Below, piece by piece: positions 28,761-39,030 of a stretch of DNA of 64,000 nucleotides. The stretch is from Methanothermococcus okinawensis IH1 (GTDB taxonomy: Archaea > AGJL01 > Methanococci > Methanococcales > Methanococcaceae), in assembly GCF_000179575.2 (NCBI RefSeq), contig NC_015636.1, positions 496,001-560,000 on the forward strand, given 5' to 3'. The translations under genes and the position numbers were made by a program. Within the stretch, counting starts at the first letter, position 1, and every line of letters starts with the position of its first letter. Below the pieces are notes generated by a model. The model ran no database searches and was not told the origin of the DNA. It saw only the letters and a list, made by a program, of their open reading frames with translations.

Positions 28761-29372
28761 TTATTGGCGATACTCTATTAATCTCATATTATATCCCCAA
28801 AAACAGGCATGAAATGGATAAAAATCATTTCCTTTGCCGTTGCCATCCACTCTATATACTGGAATATTCTGTTTTTTAGTTATTTTAGCCAGCATATTAT
28901 TTACTTGATTAATTCGCTGGTTATATAATTTTTTATTGATTCCGCTATTACCTCCCCATGCCTTGATGATATAATCGCTTTCTTTTACAAATGATTTAAT
29001 ATACTTGTCATTTTCTAAGCCCACTACATAATCCAAACCATATAACATTAGAGCATTATTCAAATCTTTTGCATCTGTGGCACGATATGCAAATATGTTT
29101 AAAATATTTAAATGACTTACATCGTGGAATTTTTCATAAACATATTTTTCTACCCTTCTTATTGTGTTATCTGCTTTTTTCTCATTTGCTGATGAAGGAT
29201 TTTTTAAAATTACAGTCATTGTATTTCTATAATTTTCTCTATCGTTATATTTCATTTCTAAAGTATATCGATATACATTATCTTCTGAAAATACTGCACT
29301 TATGTTTTTAATATCTATGGCTTCAAAATGCTTAACCTGTCTACCTATCCTAGGATTCATATTCGTATTCAT
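28761..29372 (-). CDS. DUF1643-family protein
   Basis: This 203-residue protein matches the DUF1643 pattern: a central VILKNPSSANEKKADNTIRR motif (the MLNPSTAD-DPTIRR signature) and a later IIKAWGGNSGINKKLYNQRI segment. The family is found sporadically in bacteria, phages and archaea. Its function is unknown as far as I know, though several members sit near DNA-modification genes. The start is ATG 29372 with only a weak AGGC upstream. It is convergent with the riboflavin synthase gene, with 26 nt between the stops. The patchy distribution suggests acquisition by transfer (inference). Confidence 0.68.
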   Translation of the reverse strand: MNTNMNPRIGRQVKHFEAIDIKNISAVFSEDNVYRYTLEMKYNDRENYRNTMTVILKNPSSANEKKADNTIRRVEKYVYEKFHDVSHLNILNIFAYRATDAKDLNNALMLYGLDYVVGLENDKYIKSFVKESDYIIKAWGGNSGINKKLYNQRINQVNNMLAKITKKQNIPVYRVDGNGKGNDFYPFHACFWGYNMRLIEYRQ

Positions 29373-29473
29373 ATTTTGCCTGTTTAAGTTTATTATTATA
29401 TTCCATATACTAATATTAATTAAAGTATAATAAACTAAATTATTATATATCCTATATTTAATAATAATTACTA

Positions 29474-30862
29474 TTAAAGATTTATAGCATAATCATACCT
29501 ATAAGTTCCCCTAACCTTTACAACATTTTCCTTTATTAATCCACAAAATATTAATTTTTGGAGCTCCGATAAAAATTCAGATTCCGACATACCCATCTCT
29601 TTTGCAATTGTTAAGAGTCTTCCTCTACCTTTTATAACCCCTTCATTCTGCATAATGTCCAACATCATACTCTTTTTATGTTTTTTTCTTATACAATCAA
29701 AAATCACTTCTTTTTTATTGTTTTCCTTAAATTTATTTTCATTTTTAAGTAATTTATAATGTTCTGGTGGAATATACACCCTAACATCCCAAGACTTCAT
29801 ATAAGCCCACTTTAAATTTTTAGCAAGAGGAGAAATTTCATCCAACTTATATCTTTTATTATCGATTATTACTGTAACATTATGCTCATTTATTTTTGGA
29901 TAATCTGGAATATCCAAAAACACCGTAGTTCCCAATTTTTCAGAAAGTTCCATTTCCAGTTGTTTCACATCCTCTTCATTTAAATTTATCAAAAGCCATT
30001 TTTCCTCAGGTGTTAAATCATCATATCTAAATGTCAAAATATTTTTAAATAAATGCCTTTTATCAAGCATTTTAATCAATTTATTGCATTCTTCATCGGA
30101 GCTCCGTCTCAAGGTGGCAACTAAATCTATATCATCCATTGTTGAGAGGTCATTTAAATTAAACAATTTTTCATTTAATCCATAGATTGTAGCATTTTTT
30201 AACATTATTTCAGCTATCCTTGAAGTTGGGTGCATATATACCGTAGGATACATCTGATACCTTGCAATCAATAAGGATTCCACAGCGATTAAGCCTTTTC
30301 CCAAAACCCCTAATTTTGGTCTTATATCATCCAATAGCACCATACATCTTATTAATCTTGCATAATCAATAGAACCATAAGCTACACCTGTGTGATAACT
30401 ATCCCTCAAAAGATAATCCATTCTATCAGCATCCACATCACCACTAAGCAGAGCTCCTTCAAATCCTTTGGACTGCAAAACATCTATTACTTCATTTGGA
30501 GTATAGCTCTCAAAATCCATTTTTTTAATCTTTTTTCTTGTAATATATTCATGATTATACCCGCATATTTCAAGAGTATGTGAAAATGGGGGATGACCTA
30601 TATCGTGAAGAAGCGCTGCAATCCTTATTAATTCCCTATCCACATCTTCTAAATTTTTAGAAATTTCTCCCGCAACATGCATTGTTCCTATGGAATGCTC
30701 AAATCTTGTATGGTTAGCACTTGGATAAACCATACAGGTCAATCCCGTTTGTTTTATATTCCTCAGCCTTTGAAACTCTGGCGTATCTATTAAAGATAAT
30801 TCACTACCATTAAGGGGTATGTCTGCATATATCGGGTCCCTTATAATTTTTATTTCGCTCAT
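29474..30862 (-). CDS. HD-domain phosphohydrolase (dGTPase/SAMHD1-like, COG1078 type)
   Basis: This 462-residue protein has the HD metal motif: HTRFEHSIGT for the first His, LLHDIGHPPFSHTLE for His-Asp, and a downstream DVDADRMDYLLRDSYHTG segment with the final Asp. This layout is shared with dNTP triphosphohydrolases and SAMHD1. The C-terminal 60 residues resemble a winged helix (RGRLLTIAKEMGMSESEFLSELQKLIFCGLIKE, in two parts). It may hydrolyse dNTPs or another phosphoester (inference). The ATG at 30862 has no strong ribosome binding site. Confidence 0.8.
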   Translation of the reverse strand: MSEIKIIRDPIYADIPLNGSELSLIDTPEFQRLRNIKQTGLTCMVYPSANHTRFEHSIGTMHVAGEISKNLEDVDRELIRIAALLHDIGHPPFSHTLEICGYNHEYITRKKIKKMDFESYTPNEVIDVLQSKGFEGALLSGDVDADRMDYLLRDSYHTGVAYGSIDYARLIRCMVLLDDIRPKLGVLGKGLIAVESLLIARYQMYPTVYMHPTSRIAEIMLKNATIYGLNEKLFNLNDLSTMDDIDLVATLRRSSDEECNKLIKMLDKRHLFKNILTFRYDDLTPEEKWLLINLNEEDVKQLEMELSEKLGTTVFLDIPDYPKINEHNVTVIIDNKRYKLDEISPLAKNLKWAYMKSWDVRVYIPPEHYKLLKNENKFKENNKKEVIFDCIRKKHKKSMMLDIMQNEGVIKGRGRLLTIAKEMGMSESEFLSELQKLIFCGLIKENVVKVRGTYRYDYAINL

Positions 30863-31299
30863 AAAAAATAGTTTGATATACTAATATATAAATCTTTATA
30901 ATATCTTATCCATATATTAAAATAAATGAATAAATAAAATAAAATAGAATTAAAAAATTATAGTAAAAGACGGAAAATTATTATATTTCTAATAAACTAC
31001 CCGACAATAGCCATATAACTACTTACTATTTCAGCATATAATGACAAATATTATTAAATTAATATTTCATTGATTGAGTTTGTTGTCGAGAACTATAAAT
31101 TAATCTTATATATTTAAATATAATTAAAAATACTACTGAATAAATAATTAAACATTTAAATTTAATTTAAATAATTTTCTATTTAATTTAAATCGATATA
31201 TATAATAGTTTTTGTATAATACATAACCATAAAAAATGAAAAATTAATTTTGCCTCTATGTCAATACTGGAATAAAAGACTGTTTAAGGAGAACAATAT
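30863..31299. other. Intergenic region without clear genes
   Basis: The first 437 bp of this 478-bp gap are AT-rich with only short inverted repeats (CGACAA near 31013 and TTGTCG near 31083). I see no RNA gene. It should hold the divergent promoters of the HD gene and the membrane-protein gene. The last 40 bp contain a short upstream open frame described separately. Confidence 0.4.
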
Positions 31300-31323
31300 A
31301 TGATTCGTGATTATGGGCCTTAA
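31300..31323 (+). promoter_or_regulatory. Possible leader peptide frame (MIRDYGP)
   Basis: A 7-codon frame, ATG ATT CGT GAT TAT GGG CCT TAA, is preceded by AAGGAG at a proper distance. It ends 17 nt before the TTG start of the membrane-protein gene. The segment 31325-31344 can form CCAAT/ATTGG with the GGTGG ribosome binding site in the loop and the TTG in the stem. This looks like a translational control region, but it may be chance. Confidence 0.25.
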
Positions 31324-31340
31324 CCAATAGGGTGGTTTAA

Positions 31341-31937
31341 TTGGATTCTTTAATAATATTTTTTCTTTTATATTTGAGCTTATCAATTGTATCAATAATA
31401 TTTTGGAATATTAAAAGAGATAAGTCATTTTTAATTTTATCCATATTATCCATATTATATTTTATAGTATTAATACTACAAGTTGTAAATCAATCTGTAA
31501 ATCTGGAGTTATTAGTTTATATAGCTAAATTGTTTTTACTTTTAGGAATGATTTTAACTACACTATATATTTTGAGAAAAAATAAATTTTTGTTATTTTT
31601 GGCAATATTTGGATTAATAGTTCCATTCTTACAATTCGAGATTCCAAACTGGTTATTTAATATCTTATCACTACCTTTATTTATTTATGTTAAATTATTT
31701 GTTTCTAAAAATATGGGTGGAAGTGATTATTATAGCCCTTTTATAATTATTCCGCTATCCATATATTGGTGGATATTAATTGGTTTAATAATACGGGCTA
31801 TTTATAAGAATTTAAAAAAATTAATAAGAGAGAGGAGGCGTTATGAGTCAAAAACTTCAAAATTTCATTTTGACTTCTATTGTATTATTTATTATTACAA
31901 TAAAATTATCTTACAGAATATATGCATAATAAACTAA
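31341..31937 (+). CDS. Hypothetical integral membrane protein
   Basis: This protein of up to 198 residues has about five hydrophobic helices (LIIFFLLYLSLSIVSIIFW, FLILSILSILYFIVLILQV, LLVYIAKLFLLLGMILTTLYIL, FLLFLAIFGLIVPFLQF and IIPLSIYWWILIGLIIRAIY). A basic cytoplasmic segment (KNLKKLIRERRRYESK) follows. I do not recognise the family. The start is TTG behind GGGTGG. From 31843 a second frame with a better ribosome binding site overlaps the last 30 codons, so the natural C-terminus past RRRYESK is uncertain. Confidence 0.55.
   Translation: MDSLIIFFLLYLSLSIVSIIFWNIKRDKSFLILSILSILYFIVLILQVVNQSVNLELLVYIAKLFLLLGMILTTLYILRKNKFLLFLAIFGLIVPFLQFEIPNWLFNILSLPLFIYVKLFVSKNMGGSDYYSPFIIIPLSIYWWILIGLIIRAIYKNLKKLIRERRRYESKTSKFHFDFYCIIYYYNKIILQNICIIN
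31843..31929 (+). CDS. Small 28-aa single-helix membrane ORF
   Basis: This frame reads MSQKLQNFILTSIVLFIIT and continues IKLSYRIYA before TAA. It has a strong GAGGAGGCGTT ribosome binding site and encodes one clear membrane helix with a basic, tyrosine-containing tail. It lies in the +1 frame inside the 3' end of the preceding membrane-protein gene, so only one of the two C-terminal readings, or a coupled pair, is real. Too short to assign to a family. Confidence 0.4.
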   Translation: MSQKLQNFILTSIVLFIITIKLSYRIYA

Positions 31938-32038
31938 AATAAATAAATAATAAATAATAATATAAAAAAATAGATGGAATATTATAATAAATTAAAGAAT
32001 AATAAAAACCAAAAAAGAAATAAATTTATTTTATTTAT

Positions 32039-34282
<2,244 letters not shown>

Positions 34283-34438
34283 TCAGTTATTTATATTTAA
34301 ATTTATATTCTAAAATTAAATTATAAAATATTAATAAATATTATTTTTTAGATTTATTAATTAATTATAATATACCTTAGAACTTCTATATAAAGGTTTT
34401 GATTTTGTGCAAATAGATGCACTACCATATATAATATA

Positions 34439-34792
34439 TTAATGGCCTACATCCATCATGTGGAATGTATAATACCTTGTAAATCCACAATTTCTACATC
34501 TCACATACATGCCAGAATCTGTAATTAATATATCTTGGGGAGCATATTTTCCACAGTTATAACACTCCACATCCTTTTCTAAAACCCAGTTATCATATTT
34601 TCCTTTTTTATTTTTTTCAATTTCTATAATATTATCCGAATCTACCCATACCTTTTTTAAAATATAATATCTTGTAGCTCCACAATTAGAGCACTTTACA
34701 AATGCCTGATTGGGATATATCTCAATTATCTGGTCAGCCACCTCTCCACAATTATAACACTTTGTTTTATACTTTAAAGTCCATTTATCCAT
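34439..34792 (-). CDS. Duplicated zinc-ribbon protein, function unknown
   Basis: This 117-residue protein is made of two tandem copies of one zinc ribbon. The first has CYNCGE at 12-17 and CSNCGATRYYIL at 34-45; the second has CYNCGK near 77 and CRNCGFTRYYTF near 98. Each copy starts with a W-x-L-x(4)-CYNCG pattern. Such small ribbons bind nucleic acid or act as protein adaptors. I do not recognise a named family. The start is ATG 34792 with AGGGGAAAT upstream. It follows the Cdc48 gene in opposite reading order on the same strand, 207 bp upstream of it. Confidence 0.65.
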   Translation of the reverse strand: MDKWTLKYKTKCYNCGEVADQIIEIYPNQAFVKCSNCGATRYYILKKVWVDSDNIIEIEKNKKGKYDNWVLEKDVECYNCGKYAPQDILITDSGMYVRCRNCGFTRYYTFHMMDVGH

Positions 34793-34910
34793 ATTTCCCC
34801 TCCTAATATTATTATTTATTATAACTATCTTTCTTTGATGATATATATAATAGTTATCATATTTTAAAATCTTAGTATTATATTTATATTACTTGCTATT
34901 TACATATTAT

Positions 34911-35552
34911 TTACTCACAGTTATTGCTTATTTTTGATTTTAAAGTATTTAAATTTTTTAAAACTTCATTATTAACTTTTTTATATATACTATTTCCATT
35001 TGAATCCATTGCAACCATTAATGGTCCAAAATCTTTAACTTCGAGCTCCCATATAGCCTCGGGCATCCCGAGCTCAGGATAATAAACATCCTTTACATCA
35101 ACTATGGAACTCGCAAGTAATGCGGCACATCCCCCAGGAGCTGCAAGATAAACTACCCCATATTTTTCAAATGTTTTCAATAATTCTGTTTTCATCCCTC
35201 CTTTACCCACTATTGCAGATATATTTGTTATTTTAATAAATTCTGCTTCTATATCATTCATCCTTGCCGATGTTGTTGGACCTATTGCCACGCATTTCCA
35301 TTTATTATTTTCCTTTTTCATTATAGGTCCTGCATGATAAATAACACCATTTTTCAATTTTTTTACAATATCATTAATAGTTTTACCGCTAATATTATTA
35401 TTCTTATTTTTTTTATTCTTCTTTATGTATTCCTCTATAATGGTTATGTGGGCCTCATCTCTACCGGTATATATCGTTCCATTTAAATAAACAATATCTC
35501 CAACCTTCAATTTTTTTACAATATCCTTTGAAATGGGGGTTTCCAATCTCAA
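34911..35552 (-). CDS. fumB: Fumarate hydratase class I, beta subunit
   Basis: This 213-residue protein is the C-terminal (beta) half of iron-sulfur class I fumarase, encoded separately in methanogens, where it works in the reductive branch of the incomplete TCA cycle. The signatures are LNGTIYTGRDEAH, ATGPTTSARMN-like IGPTTSARMND, VGKGGM and LAAPGGCAALLAS. The alpha subunit is not in this window. A Lys/Asn-rich insertion (about 46-55) is unusual and resembles the one in ThiI. The start is TTG at 35552 behind GGTGAT. Confidence 0.88.
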   Translation of the reverse strand: MRLETPISKDIVKKLKVGDIVYLNGTIYTGRDEAHITIIEEYIKKNKKNKNNNISGKTINDIVKKLKNGVIYHAGPIMKKENNKWKCVAIGPTTSARMNDIEAEFIKITNISAIVGKGGMKTELLKTFEKYGVVYLAAPGGCAALLASSIVDVKDVYYPELGMPEAIWELEVKDFGPLMVAMDSNGNSIYKKVNNEVLKNLNTLKSKISNNCE

Positions 35553-35657
35553 AATATCACCATGAATTAATTCATTAACTTATTATTTGCTAAAATTATA
35601 TATTTTATTTTTTATTTATTTTATTTAACTTAGAATTTAATATTTTATAAAATATAA

Positions 35658-36194
35658 CTATACAAATTTTAGCATAATTAAATTTACTAAAAAACCAGAA
35701 AATGTTCCAATAACAACCTGCAAAACTGTATGTTTTTTTAGATATAAACGAGACCATATTGTCAATATCAAAAATACGCTATAACTTATTATCAAGGATA
35801 TTATTAAGTAATAGTTGTTATTTGTATATTTTAGTAAATACATCAACAACATTATCAATGTGGATAATCCATAACAATGCATACTAATTTTCCAAAATAA
35901 TGTAATTATTAATATAAATATAATATTTATTAAAAATGCCTTGGAGAATAAATCATTGAAAATAAAGCTTATAACCACCCCATAAATTGTTAATATAATT
36001 AACGGAATTAGCCTATGGTTTCTATCTTCAATATCCCAGTTTTGACCACTTAATTTTGCAGATATTAACCATATTATGCAGGGAACAACAGCCAACATTA
36101 TTAATTCAATTATATTATTTATAGCAATTATTAATGTGATTACCAACAAAAATGGAAATATATAAGATACAAATGTTGCAAATTTCGATTTCAT
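35658..36194 (-). CDS. PAP2-like membrane phosphatase
   Basis: This 178-residue integral membrane protein has about six helices. Motifs resemble the PAP2 lipid phosphatase active site: KISMHCYGLS for the central Ser-x-His region and SRLYLKKHTVLQVVIGTFSG for the C-terminal Arg/His pair. The first motif (Lys/Arg-rich) is less clear (NRHRL-type, here DRNHRLIP). It may act on isoprenoid diphosphates in lipid or glycan synthesis (inference). The frame starts at 36230, but GGGATATT precedes ATG 36194. Confidence 0.65.
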   Translation of the reverse strand: MKSKFATFVSYIFPFLLVITLIIAINNIIELIMLAVVPCIIWLISAKLSGQNWDIEDRNHRLIPLIILTIYGVVISFIFNDLFSKAFLINIIFILIITLFWKISMHCYGLSTLIMLLMYLLKYTNNNYYLIISLIISYSVFLILTIWSRLYLKKHTVLQVVIGTFSGFLVNLIMLKFV

Positions 36195-36382
36195 AATATC
36201 CCAATTATATAAACTATATAAAGATGACATAATAATAATTTAATGATAACTAATATAATAATATGTAATAATATATAACGATAGTTAAAAAGTAATAAAG
36301 TAATACTAAACTAATAACTGCAATAAAGATATATGGATAAATATATTTAAACGTATATATAATATGAAAATATGGAGATATT

Positions 36383-37357
36383 ATGATAATACGACCAAGA
36401 AGATTAAGAGCAAATCAAAAAATAAGAGATTTAGTTAGAGAAACGGTTTTAACAAAAAACGATTTAATAATGCCTCTTTTTATTGATGAAAACCTAAATG
36501 CAGGAGATAAAAAAGAAATTCCTTCAATGCCAAATCAATATAGGTTTAGTATAGATGGTGTTGTTGAAGAATGTAAAGAGATAGCAGATTTAGGCATTCC
36601 TGCGGTAATATTATTTGGGATTCCACGATACAAAGATGAAATTGCATCCTCGGCATACGATAAAAATGGAGTAATTCAAAAATCCATAAGAAAGATAAAA
36701 GATGAGCTCGGGGATGAGCTCCTAATTATAGCCGATACCTGTTTATGTGAATATACTTCCCATGGGCATTGCGGTTTAATTAAAGATAACAAGGTTTTAA
36801 ATGATGAAACCCTTGAAATACTTTCAAAGATAGCCTTATCCTATGCTGAGAGTGGAGTTGATGTAGTTGCTCCATCGGATATGATGGATGGAAGAGTTGG
36901 GAGGATAAGAAGTGTTTTAGAGGAAAATGATTATAAAGATGTAGCTATTATGAGTTATGCTGCAAAATATGCTTCCTCATTTTATGGACCATTTAGGGAT
37001 GCCGCAGAGAGCTCACCTAAATCATCCATAAAAGATAGGAAAACCTACCAAATGGATTATGGAAATTCAAGGGAGGCTCTGAGAGAAATTGAATTGGATA
37101 TTAATGAAGGAGCAGACATGGTATTGGTAAAACCTGCACTTCCTTATTTGGATATTTTAAAGATGGCTAAGGAAAACTTCAATGTGCCAGTTGGAGGATA
37201 CTGTGTAAGTGGAGAATATTCTATGATTGAGGCTGCTGCTCAAAATGGATGGTTAAACAGAGAAGAAGCAATTATGGAAGCACTATACTGTATAAAAAGA
37301 GCAGGAGCAGATTTCATAATTACATATTGGGCAAAAGAAGTTGCTAATTTATTGTAA
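36383..37357 (+). CDS. hemB: Porphobilinogen synthase (delta-aminolevulinate dehydratase)
   Basis: This 324-residue enzyme joins two aminolevulinates to porphobilinogen for corrinoid and F430 synthesis. It is the zinc-dependent type: cysteines C120, C122 and C130 in [14 protein letters not shown]. The two active-site lysines are K195 ([19 protein letters not shown]) and K250 ([10 protein letters not shown]). The length matches the family. The ribosome binding site is TGGAGAT. The gene stands alone between AT-rich gaps. Confidence 0.95.
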   Translation: MIIRPRRLRANQKIRDLVRETVLTKNDLIMPLFIDENLNAGDKKEIPSMPNQYRFSIDGVVEECKEIADLGIPAVILFGIPRYKDEIASSAYDKNGVIQKSIRKIKDELGDELLIIADTCLCEYTSHGHCGLIKDNKVLNDETLEILSKIALSYAESGVDVVAPSDMMDGRVGRIRSVLEENDYKDVAIMSYAAKYASSFYGPFRDAAESSPKSSIKDRKTYQMDYGNSREALREIELDINEGADMVLVKPALPYLDILKMAKENFNVPVGGYCVSGEYSMIEAAAQNGWLNREEAIMEALYCIKRAGADFIITYWAKEVANLL

Positions 37358-37424
37358 TTATCAAACAATACCAATAATTAAATTCAATAATTATTTAAAT
37401 ATTAATTTTAGAGAGTTTAAAGAA

Positions 37425-37456
37425 ATATTTATATATTAAATATATCTAATTAGATA
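37425..37456 (+). promoter_or_regulatory. Candidate aIF5A promoter with palindrome
   Basis: ATTTATATATTA around 37427 resembles a TATA box. TATCTAATTAGATA at 37443-37456 is a perfect 14-bp palindrome near the predicted transcription start. It may be an operator, though short AT palindromes arise often in this DNA. Confidence 0.3.
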
Positions 37457-37552
37457 CGAGACCTATTTTAAAGATAAATAATAAATAATGCAAAATTAAA
37501 ACTTAAAAATAAAAACAAATTTAAAGGTTAAAAATAAAAACAGGTGATTATT

Positions 37553-37948
37553 TTGGCAGGAACAAAACAAGCTACTATGGGTTCTTTAAAAGAAGGCCAA
37601 TATATAATGATAGACGATGTGCCATGTAGAATAGTAAATATTGCAATATCCAAACCAGGAAAACATGGAGAAGCAAAAGCAAGAATTACAGCAATAGGTA
37701 TATTTGAACCTGTTAAAAAAGAAGTAGTAGGACCTACAAGGCATAAAATAGAGGTCCCAATTATTGACAAAAGAAAAGGACAAGTTTTAGCAATTATGGG
37801 AGACCAAGTTCAAATTATGGATTTAGAAACCTATGAAACCTTAGAAATTCCAATGCCTGATGATGTAGAAGGATTAGAAAGTGGTGTTGAAGTAGAATAC
37901 TTCGAAGCTGTTGGAAGATACAAAATTACAAGAGTTATAAGTAAATAA
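37553..37948 (+). CDS. Translation factor aIF5A
   Basis: This 131-residue factor carries the hypusine (or deoxyhypusine) loop SKPGKHGEAKAR with the modified lysine at K37. It has an N-terminal SH3-like domain and a C-terminal OB-fold, and it relieves ribosome stalling. Start TTG 37553 is preferred: GGTGAT lies 3 nt upstream, and the GTG at 37544 is inside that site. It is convergent with cbiB; the shared 115-bp gap is full of T-runs that can end transcription. Confidence 0.93.
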   Translation: MAGTKQATMGSLKEGQYIMIDDVPCRIVNIAISKPGKHGEAKARITAIGIFEPVKKEVVGPTRHKIEVPIIDKRKGQVLAIMGDQVQIMDLETYETLEIPMPDDVEGLESGVEVEYFEAVGRYKITRVISK

Positions 37949-38063
37949 TCATAATTTCTTATTTACTTTTTTATTTTAATTATTTTTATTTTAATTATTT
38001 TTATTTTATTATTTTTAATTTTATGTATTATTTATTTTATTTTATCTATTTTTTAATTATTAT
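37949..38063. terminator. T-rich convergent terminator region
   Basis: The gap between the convergent aIF5A and cbiB genes consists almost wholly of T and A, with a tandem TTTTAATTATTTT unit (about 37970-38010). Oligo-T tracts are the typical archaeal termination signal. No hairpin is needed or seen. Confidence 0.5.
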
Positions 38064-39017
38064 TTATTTAAGCGAATAATAGATAATCAAATAAATAATT
38101 AAAAACATGACTATAACAACATCTATTGCTTTTAAAGAATTGTATGCCTTATCAATATTTATTTTACCTGTTCCTAATTTATAGTATCCTATTTTTTCAA
38201 GAGTCATATTTAATCCATGAGATAGTGTAGCCATGGTATATCCAGAGTTTGGAGATGGTGTTTTGTGCCCTTCCTTTAAAAATCCATGTAGTGCTCTTTT
38301 TATACTTCCACCGTATAGCGGTGCAGAAATAATTAACAGTAATCCTGCAATACGGGAGGGGATAAAATTAAGCAAATCATCTAAACGAGCTGCAAACTTT
38401 CCGTAGTATTCATATTTTTCATTTCTATACCCCATCATGGCATCCATGGTATTTACAGCTCTGTATATAAATGCACCGGGAAGGCCAAATAATGTAGCGT
38501 AAAATAGTGGAGCTATAATGCTATCGGTGATATTTTCCGACGCACTTTCAATTGATGCCGATAATATATGTTCTTTATCCAACTTTGACGCATCTCTGCT
38601 CACAATACATTGAACAGCGGTTCTTGCATTTTCTAAATCATTATTTTTTAAATAGTCGATTGGTTTTTTTGAAAAACTCAAAAGTGATTTATAGCCAATT
38701 GTCGTTGAAAGTAAAAAAGAGTATAATATATATTTTATACTTTTGGAAATATTATTATCATTTAAAATATTACCTAAATTATCTATGAGCATTTCAATGA
38801 CATAAACAACTGCAAAAACAATAATTATAACCAATAATGTAATTAAAATTCCAAAAACAAAATCCTTAATCTTATTTTTTGAATAGGATGATTTAAACAA
38901 TTTTTCAAAAAAATAGATAATATTTCCAATCCACACAACGGGGTGGATTTTCTCTGGGAGCTCACCATATACCCTATCAAATAAGACAGATAAAATTAGT
39001 ATTATGGGATTAATCAT
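38064..39017 (-). CDS. cbiB: Adenosylcobinamide-phosphate synthase CbiB/CobD
   Basis: This 317-residue membrane enzyme attaches aminopropanol to cobyric acid in cobalamin synthesis. The family marks are LFDRVYGELPEKIHPVVWIGN near the start, VQCIVSRDASKLDKEHILSASIESASENITDSIIAPLFY in two adjoining parts, and PSPNSGYTMATLSHGL. Four to five membrane helices are visible. The open frame reaches 39107, inside the previous gene. ATG 39017 with GTGAGAC, 13 nt after that gene's stop, is the better start. Confidence 0.9.
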   Translation of the reverse strand: MINPIILILSVLFDRVYGELPEKIHPVVWIGNIIYFFEKLFKSSYSKNKIKDFVFGILITLLVIIIVFAVVYVIEMLIDNLGNILNDNNISKSIKYILYSFLLSTTIGYKSLLSFSKKPIDYLKNNDLENARTAVQCIVSRDASKLDKEHILSASIESASENITDSIIAPLFYATLFGLPGAFIYRAVNTMDAMMGYRNEKYEYYGKFAARLDDLLNFIPSRIAGLLLIISAPLYGGSIKRALHGFLKEGHKTPSPNSGYTMATLSHGLNMTLEKIGYYKLGTGKINIDKAYNSLKAIDVVIVMFLIIYLIIYYSLK

Positions 39018-39030
39018 AGTCTCACGGATT

